Below, in pieces: positions 8,174 to 16,627 of a DNA stretch of 64,000 nt. Below the pieces are notes generated by a model. That model ran no database searches. It saw only the letters and a program-made list of their open reading frames with translations, and was not told the DNA's origin. Each line of letters opens with the position of its first letter. Positions within the stretch are counted from its first letter, which is position 1. The translations under genes and the position numbers were made by a program. Source of the stretch: JAEZBP01 sp963832725 (GTDB lineage: Bacteria > Myxococcota_A > Polyangia > Polyangiales > Sandaracinaceae); the NCBI GenBank assembly GCA_963832725.1, contig CAWHVG010000002.1:558001-622000 (forward strand), written 5' to 3'.

Positions 8174-11100
8174 ATGAAAGTCGCCTGTCCCTCCTGTTCC
8201 GCCGAGTACCCGGTCAACGAGCGTCGTCTGCCCGCCTCGGGCCTGAAGATGCGCTGCCCCAAGTGTGGCTCGCGTTTTCACGTGCAGCCCGATGGTCGCA
8301 CCGACCCGGCCGAGCCGGCGACGAGCTTCGCCAAGCCCGCAGCGCCCTCCGTGCCCAAGCCCGGAGGAGAGAAGCCCGCCATCCCGAGGCCGGGGAGCAT
8401 CCCGAAGCCGGGCGCGGTGAGCGACCTCGACCTCGATCTGCCCGCGCCGAAGGGCGCCGTGCCGAGGCCCGGGCAGCCGCTCGCCCCGAAGCCGCTCGCC
8501 GCGAAGCCGTCCGCGCCGAGGCCGTCCGCGCCGAAGCCGTCCGCGCCGAAGCCGCCCAGGCCGATGGCGACGCCGCTCGACGACCTCGATCTCGATTTCG
8601 ACGACGGGGTGGATCTGCCGGCGGCGAAGGGCGCATCCCGACCCATCGCGCCGCCGGTCGACGACGACTTCGATCTGGACCTGCCGGCGCCCAAGGCGAC
8701 GCCCAACCGTGGGGCGAAGAAGCCGCTCGCGCCGCCGGTCGACGATCTGAAGCTCGACCTTCCGTCCGCCCCGCCGGCGAGGAAGCCGGTCGCGCCGCCG
8801 GTCGACGAATCTCGACCTGGATCTGCCCGCGCCGAAGGCCGCCAAGCCGGCGAGGAAGCCGGTCGCGCCGCCGGTCGACGATCTCGACCTGGACCTGCCC
8901 GCGCCGAAGGCCGCCAAGCCGGCGAGGAGGCCGGTCGCGCCGCCGGTCGACGAATCTCGACCTGGACCTGCCCGCGCCGAAGGCCGCCAAGCCGGCGAGG
9001 AAGCCGATCGCGCCGCCTCTGGACGAGCTCGATTTGCCGGCCCCGAAGGCGCCCGCGAAGAAGCCGATCGCGCCGCCACTCGACGACCTGGATCTGCCCG
9101 CGCCGCGTGCGAAGGCGCCGGCGATGGACGACTTCGATCTGGATCTGCCCGCGCCGCGCGCGAAGGCGCCGGCGATGGACGACTTCGATCTGGATCTGCC
9201 CGCGCCGCGCGCGAAGGCGGCCGGTGGCGACTTCGATTCTGGATCTGCCCGCGCCGAAGTCGGCCAAGCCGGCGCTCTCCGACGACGGCCCGAACCCCTT
9301 CGACGATCTCGATCTGCCTGCGCCGGCGTCGAGTGGAGGCGCAGCCCAGAGCCTATTCGATCGGGCGGATGAAGCGTTCGGCGACCTCGACCTGCCGATG
9401 CCCAAGGGGGCCGGCGGCCAGTCCGACTTCGGCGACCTCGATCTGCCGATGCCGAAAGCCGACGCCGATCTGCCCGCGCCGAAGGGCGACGGGTTCGGCG
9501 ACCTGGACTTGCCGGCGGTCCGCGGTGCGTCCGATCTGCCCGCGCCGAAGGGTGACGGCTTCGGCGACCTGGACCTGCCGACGCCGCGTGGCATCTCGGA
9601 TCTGCCCGCCGCCCGCGAGGGAGGCTTCGGTGATCTGGATCTGCCGACGCCGCGCGACATCTCGGACTTCCCCGCGCTCGCCGGCGACGGTGATGCGGAT
9701 CTGCCGATCTCGGCCGGCGGCGCGGATCTGCCGGTGGCCAAGGGCGGCGCCGACTTCGGCGAGCTGGAGCTTCCCGAGCCGCGCACGGCGATGCCGGCCG
9801 CCGAGGACGAGGGTGTGCGTGACGCGTCCGGGCGCGCCGGCGTCGGCGGTATGGGCTTCGGCGAGCTCGACCTCGGAGACGGCGGCGGCGACGACATGGA
9901 GTTCGCCGACATCCCGCAGCGCGAAGCGCCGGCGGGCGACGGCGCGGCTCCCGAATCGCTTCCGCCGCCGCGCGTCGTGGCGAAGAAGAGCCCGCCCAAG
10001 GAGAAGAGCAGGGCGGCGCCGAGCAAGGGCCGCGCGGTGTGGGTCGTCGCCGCCGTGCTCGTCGTGCTGCTCGCGGCCGGCGGGGCGCTGGCGTTCACGC
10101 CCTACGGCGCCTTCGGGATGTACTTCTTCGATCGCTTCATGCCCGGCGCGGGCGACCCGGCCGTGGTGCGGGCCACCATCGAGCGCGCAGAGGAGACGGC
10201 CGCGAGCGACCGCTGGACGGACCTGCGCGAGGCGAGGCGGATCCTCTCTCGGGCGCGGCACGATGCGGGGCTCAATCGCGAGCTGCTCGGCCGGAGCCTC
10301 GTCCACGAGGGGCTCTACCACGCGCGCTTCCCCGACGACGCCGAGGGCGCGACCCACGCGTCGGCCATCCGGCACCGTCTCGAGGAGCGTGGCGCAGAGG
10401 GACCGGAGCTCGCCCTCGCGTTGGCGGCGGATGCGCTTCGGAACGGCGACCTCGGCGGCGCGCGGGGTCTGCTGGGTCGGGCGCGCGCCCACGCCGCGGA
10501 CGATCCCTACGTCGATCTGGTGGCGGGGGAGGTCGAGCTCGCGGACGGTCACCTCGACGAAGCCGTGGAGGCCTTCACCCGAGCGCACGAACACGGGGGA
10601 GGCGCCCGAGCGTCGTGGGGGCTGGCTCGCGCGCGGCTTGGCGGCGAGGACCAGGACGCGGCGGACGAAGCGGTGCAGGCCGTGCTCGAGGAGAGCCCGC
10701 TCCACGGCGACGCGCTGATGGCCGAGGCCGCCGCGCGCTTGGCCGCCGGCGAGGCCGACGAGGCCTTGGTCATCGCCGAGGAGATCGTCGGGCGCCGAGA
10801 GCGCAACGGTGAGACTCTGCGTGTGGCGCCCAGCGTACGGGCTCGCGGCTGGTCCACCGTCGGAGAGATCTACGAGCGGCGCGGCCGGACCACGCAGGCG
10901 CTCGAAGCCTACGAGCACGCGCTCGAAGCGAAATCGTCCTACGTCCCCGCGCTGCTGGGCGCGGGGCGCGTGCTGCTCGGCGACCGGCCGGGTGACGCGC
11001 TGGCGCGCTTCGACTCGGTCCTGCAGGCGGCCGGCTCGGCGGAGCTCACGCTCCCGAGCGGCCGCACGGCGACCCAAGAGGCTCAGCTCGGTGCGGCGCG

Positions 11101-12490
11101 AGCGGCTCTGGCGCTCGACCGGGTGCAGGAGGCGGTCCGGGTGCTCGAGCAGCTCGCGGGCGAGCGCGCCGAGGATGCCGAGGTGCTGCTCTGGCTCGGG
11201 CGCGCCGAGCTCCGGCTCGATCCGCCCAACCGCGAGGCCGCCGAGCAGCACTATCACGCCGCCATCGCCGCCGCGCCGACCGAGTTCCCGCCCTACGTCG
11301 CGCTGGCGGAGCTCTTCTTCGATCTGGATCGCGACACCGACGCGAGCGGCGTGTTGCAGCAGGCCGCCGCGCGGGTGCCCGAGAGCGCGGAGATGCGCCT
11401 GGGGCTCGGCACGCTCGAGCTCCGGCGCAATCGTCTGCAGGACGCCATCCGCGAGCTGCGCCGCGCGCTCGAGCTCGATCCGGAGCTACCGGCCGCGCAC
11501 TTCTCGCTCGGCGTCGCCTACCGCCGTGCGGGCCGGCTCGACGAGGCCGCGGCGACCTTCGAGCACCTGGCCGAGCTCGATCCATCGCACCCGCGGCTGG
11601 CGCTCGAGCGAGGGCTCCTCTTCGAGGCGCGTGGCGAGTCGGCGCGGGCGGTGGAGTCCTACCGGGCTGCGCTCGAGGAGACGCCGGACGACATGGACCT
11701 GATGCTGCGCCTCGGCGCGGCGCAGGTGGCGGCCGGGCAGATCGACGACGCCGAACAGACGCTGGAGCGCGTGAGTCAGGAGCGGCCGAGCTCGCCCGAG
11801 GCGGCTCACTTCATGGGGCGCGTCGAGTTCGCGCGCGGTCGCTACGCCGAGGCGCTGGCGCACTTCCGCCAGGCGGTGGAGCTCGATCCGACCCGCGGCG
11901 AGTTCCACCTCTACGTCGCGTGGGCGGCGCTCGAGAACAACCAGCTCGGCGAGGCGCTGCAGGAGTCGGAGGCGGCGATCGGGCGCGACCCGAGCCTCGG
12001 CGCGGCGTACTGGGTGCGGGCGGTGGTGGAGCTCCGCTCGGGCAACCCGGCCCAAGCGCTCATCGATCTCAACCGCGCCATCGAGCTGCGACCCGGGCTC
12101 GATCAGGTCTACGCGACCATGGGTGACGCGTACGATCAGCTCGGTCGTCTGAATGACGCCATCCACGCCTACGAGACCGCCGTTCAGCGCGTCGACGACA
12201 ACGGTCGGTGGTGGTGGAGGCTCGGGCGGCTCAGGATGGATTGCGGTGACCGTCGCGGCGCTGCCCAGGCGCTCTCGCGCGCCACGCTGCTCGGCGACGC
12301 CGCCACGCCCCAGCCCGGCTGGCTCGCGGCGGCGCATCGCCTCTACGCGGACGCGCTGCGCTTCGACGGACATCGCGCCGAGGCCGTGACCCACTACCGC
12401 CGCTACCTCGCCCTCGCCCCGCCCGGCGACATCGATCGCGGCGACGTGCGCCGCATCCTGATGGACATGGGCGAGGTCCCGGGCGACTGA
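8174..12490 (+). CDS. Zinc-ribbon / DLDLPAPK-repeat / single-TM / TPR protein
   Basis: This is a 1438-residue open frame. It opens with an MJ0042-type zinc ribbon (CPSCSAEYPV at residue 5, CPKCGSRF near 35). A long Pro/Ala/Asp/Lys region follows (about residues 60-590) with repeats of the form DLDLPAPK, then one transmembrane helix (VWVVAAVLVVLLAAGGALAF, about 622-641). At least ten TPR-like helical repeats fill the C-terminal half. The likely topology is a cytoplasmic ribbon and linker with periplasmic TPRs. Between 8801 and 9240 the frame leaves the repeat and returns: extra bases at 8808/8809, 8953/8954 and 9237/9238 sum to three. A ribbon followed by a long linker and one TM recalls the gliding protein GltJ/AgmX, but no GYF domain is visible, so function is unknown. 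Confidence 0.85.
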   Translation: MKVACPSCSAEYPVNERRLPASGLKMRCPKCGSRFHVQPDGRTDPAEPATSFAKPAAPSVPKPGGEKPAIPRPGSIPKPGAVSDLDLDLPAPKGAVPRPGQPLAPKPLAAKPSAPRPSAPKPSAPKPPRPMATPLDDLDLDFDDGVDLPAAKGASRPIAPPVDDDFDLDLPAPKATPNRGAKKPLAPPVDDLKLDLPSAPPARKPVAPPVDESRPGSARAEGRQAGEEAGRAAGRRSRPGPARAEGRQAGEEAGRAAGRRISTWTCPRRRPPSRRGSRSRRLWTSSICRPRRRPRRSRSRRHSTTWICPRRVRRRRRWTTSIWICPRRARRRRRWTTSIWICPRRARRRPVATSILDLPAPKSAKPALSDDGPNPFDDLDLPAPASSGGAAQSLFDRADEAFGDLDLPMPKGAGGQSDFGDLDLPMPKADADLPAPKGDGFGDLDLPAVRGASDLPAPKGDGFGDLDLPTPRGISDLPAAREGGFGDLDLPTPRDISDFPALAGDGDADLPISAGGADLPVAKGGADFGELELPEPRTAMPAAEDEGVRDASGRAGVGGMGFGELDLGDGGGDDMEFADIPQREAPAGDGAAPESLPPPRVVAKKSPPKEKSRAAPSKGRAVWVVAAVLVVLLAAGGALAFTPYGAFGMYFFDRFMPGAGDPAVVRATIERAEETAASDRWTDLREARRILSRARHDAGLNRELLGRSLVHEGLYHARFPDDAEGATHASAIRHRLEERGAEGPELALALAADALRNGDLGGARGLLGRARAHAADDPYVDLVAGEVELADGHLDEAVEAFTRAHEHGGGARASWGLARARLGGEDQDAADEAVQAVLEESPLHGDALMAEAAARLAAGEADEALVIAEEIVGRRERNGETLRVAPSVRARGWSTVGEIYERRGRTTQALEAYEHALEAKSSYVPALLGAGRVLLGDRPGDALARFDSVLQAAGSAELTLPSGRTATQEAQLGAARAALALDRVQEAVRVLEQLAGERAEDAEVLLWLGRAELRLDPPNREAAEQHYHAAIAAAPTEFPPYVALAELFFDLDRDTDASGVLQQAAARVPESAEMRLGLGTLELRRNRLQDAIRELRRALELDPELPAAHFSLGVAYRRAGRLDEAAATFEHLAELDPSHPRLALERGLLFEARGESARAVESYRAALEETPDDMDLMLRLGAAQVAAGQIDDAEQTLERVSQERPSSPEAAHFMGRVEFARGRYAEALAHFRQAVELDPTRGEFHLYVAWAALENNQLGEALQESEAAIGRDPSLGAAYWVRAVVELRSGNPAQALIDLNRAIELRPGLDQVYATMGDAYDQLGRLNDAIHAYETAVQRVDDNGRWWWRLGRLRMDCGDRRGAAQALSRATLLGDAATPQPGWLAAAHRLYADALRFDGHRAEAVTHYRRYLALAPPGDIDRGDVRRILMDMGEVPGD
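8674..9330 (+). repeat. Imperfect coding repeats encoding DLDLPAPK / PVAPPVDD units
   Basis: The segment repeats a unit reading GACGACCTCGACCTGGATCT with a CCCGCGCCGAAG tail and a variable Lys/Pro spacer. Units near 8808, 8953 and 9237 each carry one extra base, so the encoded motif passes through the other two frames before returning. The repeat makes the region prone to slippage or collapse in assembly. Confidence 0.8.
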
Positions 12491-12619
12491 AGCCGCAAGC
12501 CGGTCTCGATGCGCTCGAGACCGGCCGCGTGACCTTCAGCCGGAGATCGGGTTGGCAGCGCCCGGTGTGCTCATTCGGACGTGGAGCCATTGGTCGCGGT
12601 CGCCGCACACCCGCGGCGT

Positions 12620-13093
12620 TCAGAACGCGGCGGCTTTGGCGATCATGGCCCACAGCACCAGCATCGCCGCCGTGAACGAGGGGACGCCGAGCATCATCCA
12701 GGTCCGATGCGCGCGGTGGTAGCCCTCGGGCAGCGTGTCGCGCTCCTCCGCGAGCGCTCTTCGAACCAGGTCGCGCATCCGCATCTGCAGGAACGCGGCG
12801 GGCAGCCAGGTCAGGCCGGCCGCCGCCCAACCGCCGAGGCCGATCACGATCCAGGGCGTGCTCCAGGGCAGGTGGTAGAGCTCGACCATGATCGCGCCGG
12901 TCAAAGGCAGCGCCAGCCCGGAGGGCACGGTGAAGAACCAATCGGCGCGTACGATCTCGCGGTCGGCGAAGGCGATCACCTTCAAATCGCCGCTCTGGTA
13001 CGCGCGGATCTTGTAGAAGACGCTGCCCATCCCGAAACCGAGGAAGAACATCGCCGCCATCAGGTGGATGGCCTTCAAGAAGATCGGGAGCAT
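12620..13093 (-). CDS. DUF2269-like small integral membrane protein
   Basis: From the ATG at 13093 this is a 157-residue protein with about four hydrophobic helices: FLKAIHLMAAMFFLGFGMGS, VPSGLALPLTGAIMVE, WIVIGLGGWAAAGLTWLPAAF and a C-terminal FTAAMLVLWAMIAKAAAF. The pattern of a His in TM1 and short loops resembles the DUF2269 family of predicted integral membrane proteins; the family assignment is moderate. The start lies inside the end of the upstream DoxX-like gene (19-nt overlap), so the two are probably co-translated. Function is unknown. Confidence 0.7.
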   Translation of the reverse strand: MLPIFLKAIHLMAAMFFLGFGMGSVFYKIRAYQSGDLKVIAFADREIVRADWFFTVPSGLALPLTGAIMVELYHLPWSTPWIVIGLGGWAAAGLTWLPAAFLQMRMRDLVRRALAEERDTLPEGYHRAHRTWMMLGVPSFTAAMLVLWAMIAKAAAF

Positions 13094-13860
13094 CGCCGGT
13101 AGAGGAGGAAGGTGCCGGCCAGGATCGGCAGGTTCTTGCTGAAGGGGCCGAAGGGATGGACCCAGAGGCGCGGCGCGATGAAGCCGACGATGATCGGCAG
13201 CGCCAGGAGCGCCGCGCTCTGCCCGAGCAGGAGCCACGCGCGCGGTTTTCGCGGCAGGACGAGGACGGCCACGCCGGAGCTCACCTGGAGCACGCCGACG
13301 GTGCCGACCAAGAGCCACGGCGGCGCGAAGGTCAGCCCGGCCGCCGGCGCCATGTTCAGCTCCACCGACTGCTGGAAGAGGATCTTCGGCAGGAGCCCCT
13401 CGGTCAGCCAGATCAGCGCCATACCGACCTGCAGCAGGCGGGTGGCGCGGGCGCTCCAGCCCTCGCGCTCCAGCCAGAACGCGACGATGACGACGACCAC
13501 GAAGGGGATGTTCTTGGTCACCATCCCGAAAGGGCTGACGATCAGCATCGGATCGAGGAACGCGAGGATCACCGTGAAGGTGGCCACGGCGCCGATCTGC
13601 AGCGCCGCGAGCAGCGTGCTCATCGGCCGCAACAGCACCCAGAGGCCAATCACGAGCTCACCGGCGTTGGTCGCCCACATCAGCCAGGCCGGTAATCCCA
13701 GCCGCGCCAAGAAGCTCTCGCCGACCTCCTGGTAGTAGGGCGCGAACATCGTCAGGGCGGTCGCGAGCCACACGCCCGCCAGCGAGGCGCGCAGCCAGGC
13801 GGCGTCTTTTCGTGCCCCCGCGTCCACGGGCGCCGACGCCAGCTCGATGACCGCGCTCAC
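13075..13860 (-). CDS. DoxX-like membrane protein
   Basis: This 261-residue protein has eight hydrophobic stretches, seen as two DoxX-like four-helix units. The first includes WLMWATNAGELVIGLWVLL and the second LLQVGMALIWLTEGLLPKIL. DoxX-like proteins are four-helix membrane proteins, some linked to quinone-dependent redox, but the role here cannot be deduced. It overlaps the DUF2269-like gene downstream and starts 33 nt after the amidohydrolase gene, so it may be the fourth gene of the punA-cdd unit. Confidence 0.72.
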   Translation of the reverse strand: MSAVIELASAPVDAGARKDAAWLRASLAGVWLATALTMFAPYYQEVGESFLARLGLPAWLMWATNAGELVIGLWVLLRPMSTLLAALQIGAVATFTVILAFLDPMLIVSPFGMVTKNIPFVVVVIVAFWLEREGWSARATRLLQVGMALIWLTEGLLPKILFQQSVELNMAPAAGLTFAPPWLLVGTVGVLQVSSGVAVLVLPRKPRAWLLLGQSAALLALPIIVGFIAPRLWVHPFGPFSKNLPILAGTFLLYRRCSRSS

Positions 13861-13893
13861 GTGAGTCCGGCGCGGCGCGCGACTTTCTTCGCT

Positions 13894-15201
13894 TCACGGA
13901 CGGCAGCGGCGCGGACCTCGTCCGGTGTCCAGCGTGGTCAGGTTGCGGTCCTTGACCACCCAGCGGCCGTCCACGAAGACGTGGCGGACGTCGGCGGGTG
14001 TGCAGGCGTACACCAGTCGGCTGACGGCATCGCCGCCGGGGAGCGCGTGCACTCGATCGAGATCGACGACGACCACGTCGGCCTTCTTGCCGGGCTCGAT
14101 GGAGCCGATGTCATGGTCCAGCCCGAGCGCCCGCGCGCCCTCGATGGTGGCCATCGAGAGCGCGTCGCTCGCGGAGAGCGCCGCCGCGTCGTCGCGCCGG
14201 ACCTTCGCCAAGAGGGCAGCCTCCCGCAGCTCGGTGAACGCGTCGAGCCGGTTGTTGCAGGGCGCGCCGTCGGCGCCGAGGCCGACCACGATGCCCGCTT
14301 CGCGCATCGCCACCACGTCGGCGATGCCGCTCGCCAGCTTCAGGTTCGCGCTCGGGCAGTGGATGATCCGCGTCCCGGCTCGCGCCACCCGCTTCATCTG
14401 CGCCCGCGTGAGCTGCACGCCGTGGGCGAGGATCACGTGCGGGCCGGCGACGCCCCAGGAGGCCAAGACGTCGATGTCGTCTTTGCCGAGCTGCGCTCGC
14501 ACCTCCCGCTTCTCGCCCGCGTGCTCGGCCACGTGGCTGTGGATGCGGATGCCGCGATCCGACGCGACCTCGGCGACCTGGCGGAAGAGGCGCTCGGTGC
14601 AAGAGAGGATGAAGCGCGGCGCGAACGCGTAGCCGAGCCTTCCGTCCGCGGCGCCGTCCCAGCGCGCGTGCAGGGCCAGGCTCTCATTCACGCTGGCCTT
14701 GGTCGTCTCGCGCAGCCCCTTCGGCACGCCCTGGCCGGCGTCCATCATCGCCTTGCCCGAGATGCCGCGGATGCCGCCCTCCTGCATGGCGCGGAAGACG
14801 TCGTCCTGGTGGCCGACCGTGCCCATGTCGAGGATGCAGGTCGTCCCGCCGAGGAGCAGCTCCGCCACCCCGAGCCTCGCGCTCGCTTTCATGGAGCGCG
14901 CGTCGTGAGCGCCTTCCAGCGGCCAGATCCGCGTCCGCAGCCACTCCATGAGCGGCATGTCGTCCGCCATCCCGCGGAAGAGCACCTGGCAGAGGTGGAC
15001 ATGCGCCTGCACCAGCCCGGGCATGACGGCCGCGCCGCGCGCGTCGATCACCCGGGTCAGCCCGTGCGGCGCTTTCAAGCGCGCGCCGACGGCGGCGATG
15101 CGCCCGTTTTCCAGCAGCACGTCGCCGCGCGGCAGCACGCGCCGCTCGCCGTCCATGGTCACCACGGCGCCGCCGCGGATCAGCACCGCGCGATCACTCA
15201 T
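13894..15201 (-). CDS. Amidohydrolase of the MTA/SAH (5'-deoxyadenosine) deaminase / chlorohydrolase family
   Basis: This 435-residue cytoplasmic metal-dependent hydrolase has a beta-sandwich N-terminus (LIRGGAVVTMDGERRVLPRG), then the TIM-barrel metal motif PGLVQAHVHLCQ with His67 and His69. HSHVAEHAGE, ILAHGVQLT and the catalytic Asp region GLGADGAPCNN follow in family order. The family includes deaminases of S-adenosylhomocysteine, methylthioadenosine and 5'-deoxyadenosine, but also guanine deaminase and chlorohydrolases, so the exact substrate is inferred from context. It follows punA and cdd with an 8-nt overlap, which supports an adenosine-type substrate in nucleoside salvage. Confidence 0.85.
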   Translation of the reverse strand: MSDRAVLIRGGAVVTMDGERRVLPRGDVLLENGRIAAVGARLKAPHGLTRVIDARGAAVMPGLVQAHVHLCQVLFRGMADDMPLMEWLRTRIWPLEGAHDARSMKASARLGVAELLLGGTTCILDMGTVGHQDDVFRAMQEGGIRGISGKAMMDAGQGVPKGLRETTKASVNESLALHARWDGAADGRLGYAFAPRFILSCTERLFRQVAEVASDRGIRIHSHVAEHAGEKREVRAQLGKDDIDVLASWGVAGPHVILAHGVQLTRAQMKRVARAGTRIIHCPSANLKLASGIADVVAMREAGIVVGLGADGAPCNNRLDAFTELREAALLAKVRRDDAAALSASDALSMATIEGARALGLDHDIGSIEPGKKADVVVVDLDRVHALPGGDAVSRLVYACTPADVRHVFVDGRWVVKDRNLTTLDTGRGPRRCRP

Positions 15202-15598
15202 TCAGGTAGCTCGGTCCGAAGGGGTAGGGGAGCAGCTCGGCCACCGACGTGTCGATGACGTCGCCGCCGTCGCTCACGCAGCGGACCGGAAACGAGGGCG
15301 GGAACTCGGCCAGCACCTGCCGGCAGATCCCGCAGGGCGCCGCGGCCCGCTTCCCGCCGGTGGCCACGACGGCGGCGCGAAAGCGTTGCACCTTCGCGTT
15401 CACCGCCGCCGCCACCGCGCTCCGCTCGGCGCAGAGGCAGATCCCGTAGCTGGCGTTCTCGACGTTCGCGCCGCTGTAGATGCGCTCGTCGTCGCCGAGC
15501 AGCGCCGCGCCGACCGTGTAGCGGGAGTAGGGCGCGTAGGCTCGCTCGCGGGCCAGGGTCGCCTCCCGCGTGAGCGCGTCCCAGTCGATGTCGCTCAT
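15194..15598 (-). CDS. cdd: Cytidine deaminase
   Basis: This 134-residue protein has the length of the homotetrameric cytidine deaminase family. Substrate and zinc motifs are intact: YAPYSRYTVGAALL at the N-terminus, SGANVENASYG, the catalytic CAERSAVAAAV (Cys and proton-shuttle Glu), and CGICRQVLAEF supplying the other two zinc Cys. It converts cytidine and deoxycytidine to uridine and deoxyuridine. The ATG at 15598 overlaps the stop of punA (ATGA), and its stop overlaps the amidohydrolase start. Confidence 0.95.
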   Translation of the reverse strand: MSDIDWDALTREATLARERAYAPYSRYTVGAALLGDDERIYSGANVENASYGICLCAERSAVAAAVNAKVQRFRAAVVATGGKRAAAPCGICRQVLAEFPPSFPVRCVSDGGDVIDTSVAELLPYPFGPSYLNE

Positions 15599-16452
15599 CC
15601 GCGGGCCTCCGCGAGCTTTTCGAGGACGCCGCGCAGGAGCCCCTCGAACTTCGCCCGCACGCGGGTCGCGGTCTCGGTGACCTCCTCGTGGCTGAGCGGC
15701 TCGGGCGAGATCCCGGCGGCCAGGTTGGTGATGCACGAGACGCCGAGCACCCGCATCCCCATGTGCTTGGCTGCGATCACCTCCAGCACCGTGCTCATGC
15801 CGACCGCATCGGCGCCCATCTTGGAGAGCATGCGGACCTCCGCCGGCGTCTCGTAGCTCGGCCCGAGCAGGCCGGCGTAGACACCGTGCGCCAGCGTGAA
15901 GCCCTGCGCTTTCGCGACGTCGTCCGCGAGCTCGCGCAGGCTCCGGTCGTAGGCCTCGCTCATGTCCGGGAAGCGGACCCCGAGCTCGTCCTCGTTGGGT
16001 CCGAGCAGGCAGCTCGTCCCGGTCAGGTTGAGGTGGTCCTCGATCACCATCAGGTCGCCCGCGGAGAGGCTCTCGCCGGAGCCGCCGGCCGCGTTGGTGA
16101 TGATCAGCGTCCGGGCGCCGAGCTGGCGCATGAGCCGCACGCCGAAGACGATGTCCGCCACCGGATGCCCCTCGTAGAGGTGGACGCGGCCCTGCATCGC
16201 CGCGACCGGCATCCCAGAGGCCTCGCCGAGCACGAGGTTGCCGGCGTGGCCGACGACCTTCGACACCGGCATGCCGGTGATCTCCGAGTAGGGGATGACC
16301 TTCTTCGCGCTCAACGAGTCGGCGAAGCTGCCCAGGCCCGAGCCCAAGACCAGCGCCACCTCGATCGGGCGCTCGTCGAAGCGGCGGACGTCGCCGGCGG
16401 CCTTGCGAATGCGGGGGAGCTGAGGTGCGTAGGTGTCCGACATGGCGTGCAT
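15595..16452 (-). CDS. punA: Purine-nucleoside phosphorylase (trimeric PNP family)
   Basis: The protein is 285 residues from the ATG at 16452, or 282 from a second ATG at 16443. It carries the trimeric PNP motifs: a phosphate-binding loop LVLGSGLGSF, VVGHAGNLVLGE, the GRVHLYEGH motif and ITNAAGG, with a base-binding MSTVLEVIAAKHMGM toward the C-terminus. PNP phosphorolyses inosine and guanosine and their deoxy forms. The gene heads a tightly overlapping unit with cdd and an adenosine-type amidohydrolase, so the unit reads as a nucleoside salvage operon. It is divergent from the membrane protein gene at 16628. Confidence 0.93.
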   Translation of the reverse strand: MHAMSDTYAPQLPRIRKAAGDVRRFDERPIEVALVLGSGLGSFADSLSAKKVIPYSEITGMPVSKVVGHAGNLVLGEASGMPVAAMQGRVHLYEGHPVADIVFGVRLMRQLGARTLIITNAAGGSGESLSAGDLMVIEDHLNLTGTSCLLGPNEDELGVRFPDMSEAYDRSLRELADDVAKAQGFTLAHGVYAGLLGPSYETPAEVRMLSKMGADAVGMSTVLEVIAAKHMGMRVLGVSCITNLAAGISPEPLSHEEVTETATRVRAKFEGLLRGVLEKLAEARG

Positions 16453-16627
16453 GGTCCGCGAAGAAAGGGGGAGCGTCCAGACTTTGCCGAGTCCGTCGAG
16501 GCGCCGAGCCCGATCGCCGGGAGCGCGGCCCTTCGACGGACTCTCGGGAACCTGGCGCGGCGCGCATGGTCAGTGCGGTGCGAACCAGCGGCGGAGGCGC
16601 ATGCGCGGTGGTAACCTCACGGGCGAG

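Noticed and set aside
13861..15258. A 465-residue plus-strand open frame opposite the amidohydrolase
   Set aside because: Its sequence is a GC-rich mirror of the minus-strand gene, which has all metal-binding motifs.
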